DNA from: a virus
Strand: one strand, 5' to 3'
IMG/VR virus record: IMGVR_UViG_3300007541_007157
Location: 1 to 35,574 of that record
DNA: 35,574 nucleotides
The notes under the pieces: generated by a model
What the model saw: the letters and a program-made list of their open reading frames with translations, nothing else
Databases searched by the model: none
Told to the model about the DNA's origin: nothing
In this document: positions 22,506-30,353 of the stretch, piece by piece
Layout of the letters: each line of letters starts with the position of its first letter
Position numbering within the stretch: the first letter of the stretch is position 1
Made by a program: the position numbers and the translations under genes

Positions 22506-23713
22506 TACTCTTTGAATTCTGGATACACTGACAAGAACTCTGTTTGATTTAATTTATCCATAGTTGTAATATACTCTCTAGTATCATCTGTCAATCTATC
22601 CACATTGATACTGGTATTATTCATATATTGTAACACATATTCACTCCACTTTGCAATCTTATTGTGTCTGGTTTGTTTTATTTTTCCTGACAGATCTGCA
22701 ACTGTGTTTCTAACCTGTTTGTTGACTTGTTGCTTTAATTCATTAGGTAGATACTGCACATTGATTGCCTCTGGATACTGTACCAAACTACAGTGCATGG
22801 GCAAGTCTAACTTGTTGTAGTATTCTATCACATAGTGCAACTTGGTTATGTTATACAATGATGTTGTGCAGGTTGCTGTCAACATCACATTGTCTAACTG
22901 CTGTAATTGTTTTATGTTGTGTTCTATTTTGGCAAGGTCACTGCCTGTTCTAAGATAACTGTGTGTGCTTTCATCACCGTCAATACTGACCCTACAGTTT
23001 ACCTGTTTAAAGTGTCGCCATAGATCAATCACCTGCTTGTCACCCTGTGCAATTGAATTTAGATTGCTGTTGTATTCAAGTGTTATGTTTTTTGCATATG
23101 GCAATAGTTTTTCCAATGCTTCATAGTGTTGTGGTTGTATCAAAGGTTCGCCGCCTGCAATAACTATTTCTTCTACTGTGGGTGCTATGTCATCTATCAC
23201 TTGATCCAGTGTTTCAGCAGGTAGTTTGGCTATGCCACGCCATGTGCTGGTTTCTGTGAGTTGATATTTGTCAAACAGTGTTTTAACATCTTGATGTTTG
23301 TTGTAGGCCACTGCCCATGTAGAACTGTATATAGATGAACAGTGTCTACATCTCAAATCACACACATTGCCAAAACGCAATTCGATTGTGCGAACATTCA
23401 TTGGCAATGCGCCATCTTTGACTGTGTCAAGTATGCTAGGAATCATATCAGCATACTGTTCATTGCACTGTTGCCGTGTTGACTTTGTGTGTGATTGTTC
23501 CATGTCCCAACAGCTCTTGCAACCTTCGTGCTGTATTCCGTTTAGTAGATTGTTTCTAATCTGTTTGTAATTTTCGTTGTTCCATATATCTTTTAATTTT
23601 TCTTCGCCATAGTGTCCCAGCAGATCGTGATTGCGCCAACAGGCACTCACATAACCTTTTGGTTTGAGGTTCATGTGTATGAACGGCATTATGCAAAATG
23701 TTTTACTTGTCAT
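22496..23713 (-). CDS. Twitch-domain radical SAM protein, GC-richer gene
   Basis: The 405-residue protein has the same plan as the genes at 3362 and 24613. N-terminal auxiliary Cys are at 7, 25, 65 and 68, followed by C118-x3-C122-x2-C125 (CDLRCRHC) and AGGEP (186-190). The base composition differs from its neighbours: two 60-base lines I counted have 42% and 48% GC, against 28% in a line of the adjacent PP-loop gene. This points to separate acquisition. It overlaps the PP-loop gene by 11 bases. Confidence 0.88.
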   Translation of the reverse strand: MTSKTFCIMPFIHMNLKPKGYVSACWRNHDLLGHYGEEKLKDIWNNENYKQIRNNLLNGIQHEGCKSCWDMEQSHTKSTRQQCNEQYADMIPSILDTVKDGALPMNVRTIELRFGNVCDLRCRHCSSIYSSTWAVAYNKHQDVKTLFDKYQLTETSTWRGIAKLPAETLDQVIDDIAPTVEEIVIAGGEPLIQPQHYEALEKLLPYAKNITLEYNSNLNSIAQGDKQVIDLWRHFKQVNCRVSIDGDESTHSYLRTGSDLAKIEHNIKQLQQLDNVMLTATCTTSLYNITKLHYVIEYYNKLDLPMHCSLVQYPEAINVQYLPNELKQQVNKQVRNTVADLSGKIKQTRHNKIAKWSEYVLQYMNNTSINVDRLTDDTREYITTMDKLNQTEFLSVYPEFKEYWQ

Positions 23714-24629
23714 TATCTTTCTTTACTGATTCCTTTGCCCATTGTCTTTCAACACACCAAAAGCATGGATTATCTAAATTTTTTTCTGTACATGTAATTA
23801 ACTTTGTTTCTTTATGAATATAAGTTGGAATTATCTCATTTGATTGACTATCATAAAGATTAGAATAATCACCTTCACAACTTCTTGTTGTGTTTAATAA
23901 GTCTTCCCAGCCATTTTTATAAAATTGATTAAGCACAAAATCTTTTTTAACAAGTAACCATGGAAATATTCTTTCACTTGTTTTGTTATATAAATGACTA
24001 AATTTTTGGATTGATAGTTGATATTGTGGTGGATACTTTCTTGTAGAAATCCATGTATCAAGTTTATCTTCACTCCATACTCTATCACTTGTATTCATCC
24101 AGTCATTTACTGATTTAGTATTTTCAGTTATATAATTTTTTAAATCTTCTTTTACAGGATTTAAAGTTGTAAAATTATAAACGGCTTCTAATTTATATTC
24201 ACTTGTTGCAAAAATATTAAAACTTGAAACAATTACAACATCACCAAATGCATTAAGTTTATCAATCTTTCCTAACGAGCCAGCTTCTAATTCAGGTGGT
24301 ATAAAACTTTTAATTTGTTGCATAGATACATTTGGATACATACTTTTAATTTTATTAAAAACATCAACAAATATATATCTTTGCCATGGACGATTTATCC
24401 ATCCACGCACATGACTTATTACTACTATTTCAGTATTGCAATTTAATTCAGTAATTAATTTACAAAGTATTGCTAGACCACAGGCACTATCTGCTCCGCC
24501 ACTAAGATTTACACCAACTTTTTTCCAAGATGGATTAAAGTAGAACAACTCTCCATTGATATCATGTAAAAAATTTTTATCTATATTGTCATAACTATTG
24601 TATGCTTTATTGTTAAGCGACTGTTTCAT
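23703..24629 (-). CDS. PP-loop ATPase with QueC-like zinc motif
   Basis: The 308-residue protein has the ATP-pyrophosphatase loop SGGADS (43-48). It also has a C-terminal Cys group C251, C280, C289, C292 with CFWCVERQWA, resembling the zinc site of QueC (CGxCxxCxxR). Enzymes of this type adenylate a carbonyl and then add nitrogen or sulfur: QueC makes a nitrile, others make amides or thiolated bases. No other queuosine or archaeosine gene is visible here. The protein sits between two twitch radical SAM genes with overlaps of 17 and 11 bases, so a joint pathway is likely. Confidence 0.8.
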   Translation of the reverse strand: MKQSLNNKAYNSYDNIDKNFLHDINGELFYFNPSWKKVGVNLSGGADSACGLAILCKLITELNCNTEIVVISHVRGWINRPWQRYIFVDVFNKIKSMYPNVSMQQIKSFIPPELEAGSLGKIDKLNAFGDVVIVSSFNIFATSEYKLEAVYNFTTLNPVKEDLKNYITENTKSVNDWMNTSDRVWSEDKLDTWISTRKYPPQYQLSIQKFSHLYNKTSERIFPWLLVKKDFVLNQFYKNGWEDLLNTTRSCEGDYSNLYDSQSNEIIPTYIHKETKLITCTEKNLDNPCFWCVERQWAKESVKKDNDK

Positions 24630-25878
24630 AAATATTTACTCCTATAATTTTTTCTAACTCTGGAAAGGTTTCTTTCCAATCTTCATTGCGTATTGTATCA
24701 AACAAATATGCTTTTTCAATAAACTCTCTTTTATTATCTGTAATACTATTTTGTTGTAAAACTAACAATACTTTTTTAATATCTTTTTTAATATAAGGAT
24801 ATCTAGAAATATCTTCAAAATCATTAGATAAAAAGTTTAGTATATTTTTTCTAACTCTATTATTAAAATTACGTATTGAAAGATATGTTGGTGTTTGTGC
24901 AATTGTCATATCAAACGAAAATTTATTTGATAGTTTTTCTTTTGCAAAAAAAGATTCCATCCAATCAATAAATTCTTTTAAGTATAAAACATTAAATATT
25001 GATACTGTGTGACTTATTGATATAAAAACGTTTGAGTTTTCTGATGCAAAACTTTTCCAACTATTTGCTGTTTCTAAAACCTTTGGCCATTGTGACCCTT
25101 TTCTTAAAAATTCTGCTCGTGTCCCAATTCCATCTAGACTTAGAGTAACTTTTACTTTTTTAAAATAAGGAAGCAGTTTACGAAAAGTATGTTTTGGAAA
25201 AAACGAACAGTTTGTAAAAACTTCAATGCTTATGTTTTTTGCCAAATCCCATTTAACTAGATTAGCAAGAAATATTTGAAACTGATCGTTTAGAAAAGGT
25301 TCTCCGCCAGTGGCCTTGACATTTTTTAAATCTTTAACTACTTCATATGATATATCAGCAATCTCTTGATTTGTTTTTGGTAATTTTTTTATTTGATGAT
25401 ATAAATCAATATCGCCTCCATAAAAATTTTCAACTGCTTTATGATTATTATCTAAGTCTTCGTCCCATGTTGTAGACAAATTTGGACCACATGATCGACA
25501 TTTTAAATTACAATATCTGCCTGTTTGTATTTCTAAAAATTCTAACTTTGTGTCTGTATAATCTATTTCTTGTTGAGAACGATAAGGAACTTCCTGATCT
25601 GAATTTGATTCACTATCTAATGCACAAGTTCTCATTGATTTTCCTCCTAATTCTTCTTCTTGATAACATCTCCAACACCCTTGTATTTTTTCTCCATTGA
25701 TTGCTTTTTGTCTTAGATCTTTCCATAATAAGTTATAACCATCTTTAAAAGATATTGCATATTTTTCTTTATTTTTTTGATATCTACAACAAGGAACTAT
25801 TTCTGATTGAGGCATACTTAGATTAGCCGCTCGAAATAGAAATGGGCAATAGGTTTTATTTGTTTTTAGATCAATCAT
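24613..25878 (-). CDS. Twitch-domain radical SAM protein, first gene of the cluster
   Basis: The frame can be extended upstream to a TTG at 25914, but I start at the ATG at 25878. A perfect TATAAT ends eight bases before that ATG, and the -35 box lies where the extension would be, so the longer form would not be transcribed from this promoter. The resulting 421-residue protein has auxiliary Cys at 11, 30, 31, 68 and 71, the core motif C123-x3-C127-x2-C130 (CNLKCRSC) and GGEP at 191-194. No Shine-Dalgarno sequence precedes it, so the message is probably leaderless. The substrate is unknown. Confidence 0.85.
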   Translation of the reverse strand: MIDLKTNKTYCPFLFRAANLSMPQSEIVPCCRYQKNKEKYAISFKDGYNLLWKDLRQKAINGEKIQGCWRCYQEEELGGKSMRTCALDSESNSDQEVPYRSQQEIDYTDTKLEFLEIQTGRYCNLKCRSCGPNLSTTWDEDLDNNHKAVENFYGGDIDLYHQIKKLPKTNQEIADISYEVVKDLKNVKATGGEPFLNDQFQIFLANLVKWDLAKNISIEVFTNCSFFPKHTFRKLLPYFKKVKVTLSLDGIGTRAEFLRKGSQWPKVLETANSWKSFASENSNVFISISHTVSIFNVLYLKEFIDWMESFFAKEKLSNKFSFDMTIAQTPTYLSIRNFNNRVRKNILNFLSNDFEDISRYPYIKKDIKKVLLVLQQNSITDNKREFIEKAYLFDTIRNEDWKETFPELEKIIGVNIYETVA

Positions 25879-25885
25879 TGCTTGT

Positions 25886-25914
25886 ATTATACAGTAAAAT
25901 TCTTTATAAATCAA
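25886..25914 (-). promoter_or_regulatory. Sigma70-like promoter of the 21-gene cluster
   Basis: TTGATT (25914-25909), a 17-nt spacer and TATAAT (25891-25886) on the minus strand. The expected start site falls within about one base of the ATG at 25878. It has the same hexamers and spacing as the divergent promoter at 25946. Confidence 0.78.
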
Positions 25915-25935
25915 TATAAAGTATGTAGTTTATAT

Positions 25936-25964
25936 TATTTATCACTTGATTTATTTGATAAATA
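25936..25964. promoter_or_regulatory. Inverted pair of late promoter motifs
   Basis: TATTTATCA (25936-25944) and TGATAAATA (25956-25964) are exact inverted repeats separated by 11 nt. Each is a GATAAATA late motif, one facing each way, so late transcription could start in both directions from this gap. Confidence 0.6.
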
Positions 25965-25974
25965 AGTATATAAT
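25946..25974 (+). promoter_or_regulatory. Composite early/late promoter
   Basis: TTGATT (25946-25951), 17 nt and TATAAT (25969-25974). The spacer contains the plus-strand GATAAATA motif. It is followed by AAGGA (25986-25990) and the ATG at 26000. Confidence 0.75.
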
Positions 25975-25999
25975 AAGTGCTATATAAGGAATTTAATCA

Positions 26000-26815
26000 A
26001 TGTTAATACGTAAAAAATACCAATTACCAACTATGTGGAAGTTCCAAACCCACAAATTTGATATAGAAAAATTACAACAAGAAGCTTTAACACTTGCTAA
26101 TGATTATGGCAATGTTATGGAAACAAACAAAGCCTTGTGTAGCAATAATCACGAATTAGTTATGAGTGTTTATAAACACTTTAAACAAATTAATCTAACA
26201 GAATTTGATCCAACCGCAGAAGCACCCACAGTAGAATCTTGTGAAGCCATGGGGCAAACTGCTGGCACTGGCAACGACTCTATTGGTAAAATTGCCAAAT
26301 ACAAACTAAAAGCACACAGAGGCGAAGGACTAAACCCGGCTCTTGATGAACACAACTACAATACTCCAACAGAAAAATACAAAGGCACATACTTTGAAGA
26401 AGTGGTTAACTCGTTCAAATCAGATGCTATAAGAGTAAGACTTGTTAGATTAGATCCAGGTAAAACACTTACTCCACACATTGATTATGATCCGACCTAT
26501 GCTGTAAGAGTAATTATTCCTATCTTTGCAGAAGAACAAGCAACAAATTATTTCTGGCGTAAAGGCAAAGAAGAAGCATATTATCTAAAAGCAGACGGTT
26601 CAGCATATTTCTTAAACATTGGCTTTAGACACACCGTAGTTAACTCAGGTAGTACACCAAGAATTAGTTTAATGTTTAGTTTAAAAGATCAATTAGATCT
26701 ACAAGAAATACCAGAAGGTGAATGGAACGAAACAAACAATATGGGTGAATTAAAAATACAAAAAGAATATACACAACACAAGGCTCAAGCAGATGCCCAA
26801 CCAGTGGCTGTTTAA
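26000..26815 (+). CDS. Asp/Asn beta-hydroxylase-like 2OG oxygenase
   Basis: The 271-residue protein has H160-x-D162 (LTPHIDYDPTYAVRVIIPIF), H211 (GFRHTVVNSG) and R221 (TPRISLMFSL), the full Fe(II)/2OG site of the aspartyl/asparaginyl hydroxylase group. The N-terminal 140 residues and a Gln/Lys-rich tail are not recognised. It has its own promoter and a good ribosome binding site and is divergent to the 21-gene cluster. The SET-domain gene starts within its last 23 bases in another frame. Confidence 0.82.
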   Translation: MLIRKKYQLPTMWKFQTHKFDIEKLQQEALTLANDYGNVMETNKALCSNNHELVMSVYKHFKQINLTEFDPTAEAPTVESCEAMGQTAGTGNDSIGKIAKYKLKAHRGEGLNPALDEHNYNTPTEKYKGTYFEEVVNSFKSDAIRVRLVRLDPGKTLTPHIDYDPTYAVRVIIPIFAEEQATNYFWRKGKEEAYYLKADGSAYFLNIGFRHTVVNSGSTPRISLMFSLKDQLDLQEIPEGEWNETNNMGELKIQKEYTQHKAQADAQPVAV

Positions 26816-27119
26816 AACTGAAGTAAAAGAATCATCTATACACGGTAAAGGTAGATTTGCACTAGAATCAATACCTATTGGAAGAAAAGTCGTTGAACTA
26901 ACTGGTTCTATAGTTCCTAAAGAACAAGCGCCTGGAAAATTTCCTGTAAGTTTAACACATAATATGAATTGTGAAGACACATATATAAATCACAGTAATG
27001 ACTCAAACTTGTCTTACATTGGAGGTACAAGTTTTATTTCTTGTAAAAATATCAAAACAGGTGATGAACTAACAATGGATTACAGAGAATTTGCTGGGGA
27101 TCGTAAATTTTTGTTTTAA
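26793..27119 (+). CDS. SET-domain protein (putative methyltransferase)
   Basis: The 108-residue protein has a minimal SET domain. It opens with SSIHGKGRFALESIPIG (14-30), has the pseudoknot segment YINHSNDSNL and the C-terminal GDELTMDYREF. SET enzymes transfer a methyl group from S-adenosylmethionine to a lysine side chain. At 108 residues it is near the lower size limit and lacks pre- and post-SET regions. It overlaps the hydroxylase gene by 23 bases, so both may modify the same target protein. Its stop overlaps that of the convergent gene. Confidence 0.85.
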   Translation: MPNQWLFKTEVKESSIHGKGRFALESIPIGRKVVELTGSIVPKEQAPGKFPVSLTHNMNCEDTYINHSNDSNLSYIGGTSFISCKNIKTGDELTMDYREFAGDRKFLF

Positions 27120-27814
27120 GATTTAAACTTTTCTTTCCAATTCATATTAGCAAATGGCCATCCTGTAATTACAACACGACTACCTACTTTACCACCTCTA
27201 ACTGGATTCACATAATGAGCTGACCCAACTCTCATCAGCACACATGAATTTCTTTTAGGGTTAATTGTTAATGGTCCTACTAGATAAGGATCTTGTCCAG
27301 TTTCATTATGAAGTTTTGTTTTAAACTCTTCCCAATTTTTACGTTCTTGTGGATAATAATTAAAATGTTCTTCAAGCATATACTCATTTGGTAAAACCAA
27401 CTCGCCACCATTTTCTGTTGTTAGATAATTTATAAAAACAAATTCTCCATATATATCTTTGCGTTCTGTATGAACATTATATACGCTATTTGGATTAAAA
27501 GTTTTTGTTGTAAACTGTAAAACATTTTTTTCATTTATATTTTGAATTAGTATAGGCTTATAAACTTCTGATAATATTTCATTTAATCTGTTGATGACTG
27601 CTACTACTACATCGCTATCTTTGTGTATATTATACTTTACATGATTATAATTATAATAAGACTTGCTAATAATATGTGGTTGTTCATTGCCATCTAGTTC
27701 TTTTATTTCTGATTGTCTTATTTTATCTAATGCTTGATCAACAAGTTCTTCATTAATAAAATTATCTGTATACCAGACTTCATTTTGAACTAGTTCTTTC
27801 CACATTAATGACAA
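27116..27814 (-). CDS. Prolyl-4-hydroxylase-like 2OG oxygenase with HxE
   Basis: The 232-residue protein has the P4H C-terminal layout: VHTERKDIYGEFVFINYLTT, GGELVLPN and GSAHYVNPVRGGKVGSRVVITGWPF. The iron ligands would be H115, E117 and H200, with R213 binding 2-oxoglutarate. The usual Asp is replaced by Glu, as in its paralog next door. It would hydroxylate proline or a related residue or small molecule. It overlaps its paralog by 10 bases and is the last gene of the 31708-27116 operon. Confidence 0.82.
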   Translation of the reverse strand: MSLMWKELVQNEVWYTDNFINEELVDQALDKIRQSEIKELDGNEQPHIISKSYYNYNHVKYNIHKDSDVVVAVINRLNEILSEVYKPILIQNINEKNVLQFTTKTFNPNSVYNVHTERKDIYGEFVFINYLTTENGGELVLPNEYMLEEHFNYYPQERKNWEEFKTKLHNETGQDPYLVGPLTINPKRNSCVLMRVGSAHYVNPVRGGKVGSRVVITGWPFANMNWKEKFKS

Positions 27815-28572
27815 TCCTCAGGTTTTGGTTCTGCATGACGCTGTGCATCAAAATAATAATTAAAGTTGCAATGTTGATCTAAATTGCTTATAAGTTCTTT
27901 AGTAGCATATGGCCATCCTGTAACTACTTGTCTTGAATCTTTTGTTACTTCACCTTGCAATGGATTAACATAGTGAGCAGAACCTATAGCAAATACAACA
28001 CATTTGTTATAAACCGGTTTAACAACTACATCATCTAAATAACGCATAGGAAATCCTCGAGATTCAACTAACTGTATGTTTTCTTCCCATCTAGATCTTT
28101 GAGCTGGAAACTTTTGTAAGTGTTGTTCTACTCCATTACGACTAGGAAATACTAACTCGCCTCCTTGCTCTGTAGAAAGAAAATGCATAAAAGCATAAGG
28201 ACCATACTTGTCAATAGGCTCAGTATGTAGATCATACCATCCACGTTTTGAAAAACTCTTAGTAAATAATTGTAGTCCTTCTAAATTATCCATTGGTACA
28301 GGAGTTTCAGTTAATGGTTGCATTAATTCATTTACCTTGCCCATATACAAGTCAATTAATACTCTATCTTTGTGTATATCAGTTCTATGAACTGTGTAAT
28401 TATATGTAGTAGCATTGACACCTGAATTTCTAAAGTTAGGTAATATTGCTTCACCAGGCTCAAGTTCTGTTTTACCTGCTGTTGACATATTTTGTTTTAT
28501 CTGCTCAATAGTATTATCATCAAGAAAGTTATCATACTCCCATAGTTCATTTTTTACTAGTTCTTTCCACAT
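27805..28572 (-). CDS. Prolyl-4-hydroxylase-like 2OG oxygenase with HxE, paralog
   Basis: The 255-residue protein shares its whole plan with the downstream gene (MWKELV start, LHTEPIDKYGPYAFMHFLST, GGELVFPS, IGSAHYVNP). The ligands are H116, E118 and H200, with R214. The two copies are a tandem duplication that has diverged. Its ATG shares a base with the radical SAM stop (TAATG), preceded by GGGAG. The substrate is unknown. Confidence 0.82.
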   Translation of the reverse strand: MWKELVKNELWEYDNFLDDNTIEQIKQNMSTAGKTELEPGEAILPNFRNSGVNATTYNYTVHRTDIHKDRVLIDLYMGKVNELMQPLTETPVPMDNLEGLQLFTKSFSKRGWYDLHTEPIDKYGPYAFMHFLSTEQGGELVFPSRNGVEQHLQKFPAQRSRWEENIQLVESRGFPMRYLDDVVVKPVYNKCVVFAIGSAHYVNPLQGEVTKDSRQVVTGWPYATKELISNLDQHCNFNYYFDAQRHAEPKPEDCH

Positions 28573-30353
28573 TATCTTTCACTCCCTATTGCCACTGCTT
28601 CAGTTAGCTTAATACGAGCATCTGTACCATACATGCTCATATCAAATTCTTTTTTCCATTGTGCTACATCATATTTAACCAATTTTTCTGGAAACACTTT
28701 TGATAAATCTTCTATAAACTGTGTTTGGTTATGCCAGAACTGATACACTTCATCTGATCGTAAACATCTTGAAAAATACAAATATGTTGCTAGATCTTTA
28801 ACTTCTGTTCTTGGTTCATCTTTAAATATATTTCTAATAATCTGTCTATTCTTTTCTACTAATGTTTTCATTAGAGGCATTTTATTTAAATGTTGATAAA
28901 ACCATTTAATTTGAAATTCAATATCATGCCCTGTGTCAAACAGATCTTTTATTGTATGACTTAATGCTCTAGAATTATGGAAATTATGATAAAACCACCA
29001 ATAATCAAACATGCGAACTATTTCATCTTCATCATACGAAAAGCATCTGTGCATTATTTCTATTTCCTCAAACTCGTATGTACTGCGTTCATCTCTGTAT
29101 TCTGGATGATTATGTAATTGTTTATATCCTAATCCTGAGAACGAATACGGAAATGCAAGTATCTTTGATTTAACTTTGTGTTCTTTTTGAAATTTATCTG
29201 TATATAGTTCTGTGTTTGGTACTAAATTTAAAAAATAAGAACGCATAAAATCAATACCAAGTTCATAGTCTTTGTTTAAACTGTATAACCAACTGTCTGC
29301 TGTTTCGCCTGGCAGTGCTATAATCATTTCACTAGTTACTGGTAATCCTTTTGATTTAAAACTGTCTATTAATGGTATAAGTTTGTCATTATTGATATTT
29401 GCTCTATTAATAATTTTGAGTGTATCTTTTGAATGCGTTTGGAAACTTACTTTTAAATTACGCTGGTCAGCATCTAAGTTGTTGTGTATAATATCTATAA
29501 TTTCTGGTAACCACTTACTACCGTTCTTTGCAAGTCCACTATATGATATTTTTGGATTGTTGCCTGTTGCTTCTTTATTTGCTTTCATTTTTTTAACAAC
29601 ATCTAAGTCTCTAGGTAACATACCAAAGTTAGCATCAAGTATTTCTACTTCTGCTATGTTTGTATGCTTGTATAAAAAATCTAATTGTTGGTATACTGGG
29701 TCTATGTCAAACTTTGTAACTTTTGATCTTGCTTGACCTCCCCAATCACAAAATGCACATTTAAAAGGACATCCGCGATTAGTTTCAAAAGATGCCTTGA
29801 CTCGTTTTTCTTCTTTTAGTATTGAATCAAATACTCCATCAATGTATGGTGTAGGCATTTCATCTGTACCAATTTGATATAGTTTGCGGCCTACCTCTAC
29901 GTTGTTCCAACCTCTTCCAAAACTACCAGCATGTATACTCATTGGAGCATTAATATTTTGTAAAAAACCACTGACTAATTTCTCTCCAGGTCCTACCCAA
30001 AATATATCTATATAAGGATGTTCTTGTGCAAACTTTTCTGCAAGTTTAGGATCTTCTGGGACGTTAGGGCCACCATACATAGTAATACCATTTGGATTTA
30101 CATCTTTATAGTGGCTCATTAATTGATTGTTATATGCTTGATTCCATACATAACAGGTTAAACCAAACACATCTATGTTTTTAAATTGTTCTGTGTATTC
30201 TTCTACAGGTTTGTACTTGTATAATGGTTCATTGAATTTGTACTTTGATTTTATCTCAGGTATCTTATTACAATAACTTATAAGACATGCCGCGGCATAT
30301 GGCAACCATGTTTCATGTATAACTGATATTGTTCCTAGTTGCACTGTTTTCAT
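28572..30353 (-). CDS. Cobalamin-binding radical SAM enzyme
   Basis: The 593-residue protein has an N-terminal B12-binding-type domain (residues about 5-130, with FGLTCYVWNQAYN and TMYGGPNVPE). A radical SAM core follows with C195-x3-C199-x2-C202 (CPFKCAFCDWGG), then a long C-terminal region. The classic DxHxxG cobalamin motif is absent, as in many class B enzymes. Such enzymes often methylate unactivated carbon or build rings. I start at 30353: GAGG lies five bases upstream, the ATGA overlap with the GNAT gene is typical, and the B12 fold begins there. An upstream frame to 30422 looks spurious. Confidence 0.88.
   Translation of the reverse strand: MKTVQLGTISVIHETWLPYAAACLISYCNKIPEIKSKYKFNEPLYKYKPVEEYTEQFKNIDVFGLTCYVWNQAYNNQLMSHYKDVNPNGITMYGGPNVPEDPKLAEKFAQEHPYIDIFWVGPGEKLVSGFLQNINAPMSIHAGSFGRGWNNVEVGRKLYQIGTDEMPTPYIDGVFDSILKEEKRVKASFETNRGCPFKCAFCDWGGQARSKVTKFDIDPVYQQLDFLYKHTNIAEVEILDANFGMLPRDLDVVKKMKANKEATGNNPKISYSGLAKNGSKWLPEIIDIIHNNLDADQRNLKVSFQTHSKDTLKIINRANINNDKLIPLIDSFKSKGLPVTSEMIIALPGETADSWLYSLNKDYELGIDFMRSYFLNLVPNTELYTDKFQKEHKVKSKILAFPYSFSGLGYKQLHNHPEYRDERSTYEFEEIEIMHRCFSYDEDEIVRMFDYWWFYHNFHNSRALSHTIKDLFDTGHDIEFQIKWFYQHLNKMPLMKTLVEKNRQIIRNIFKDEPRTEVKDLATYLYFSRCLRSDEVYQFWHNQTQFIEDLSKVFPEKLVKYDVAQWKKEFDMSMYGTDARIKLTEAVAIGSER

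Noticed and set aside
23703-24629. The PP-loop protein as evidence of a 7-deazaguanine DNA-modification pathway
   Set aside because: No QueD, QueE, FolE, transglycosylase or other pathway gene is visible in the window, so only the fold and zinc motif can be claimed.
29272-29736. 154-residue plus-strand ORF opposite the B12-radical SAM gene
   Set aside because: It lies wholly within a well-supported gene on the other strand, has no promoter or ribosome binding site, and its composition is that of reversed coding sequence.
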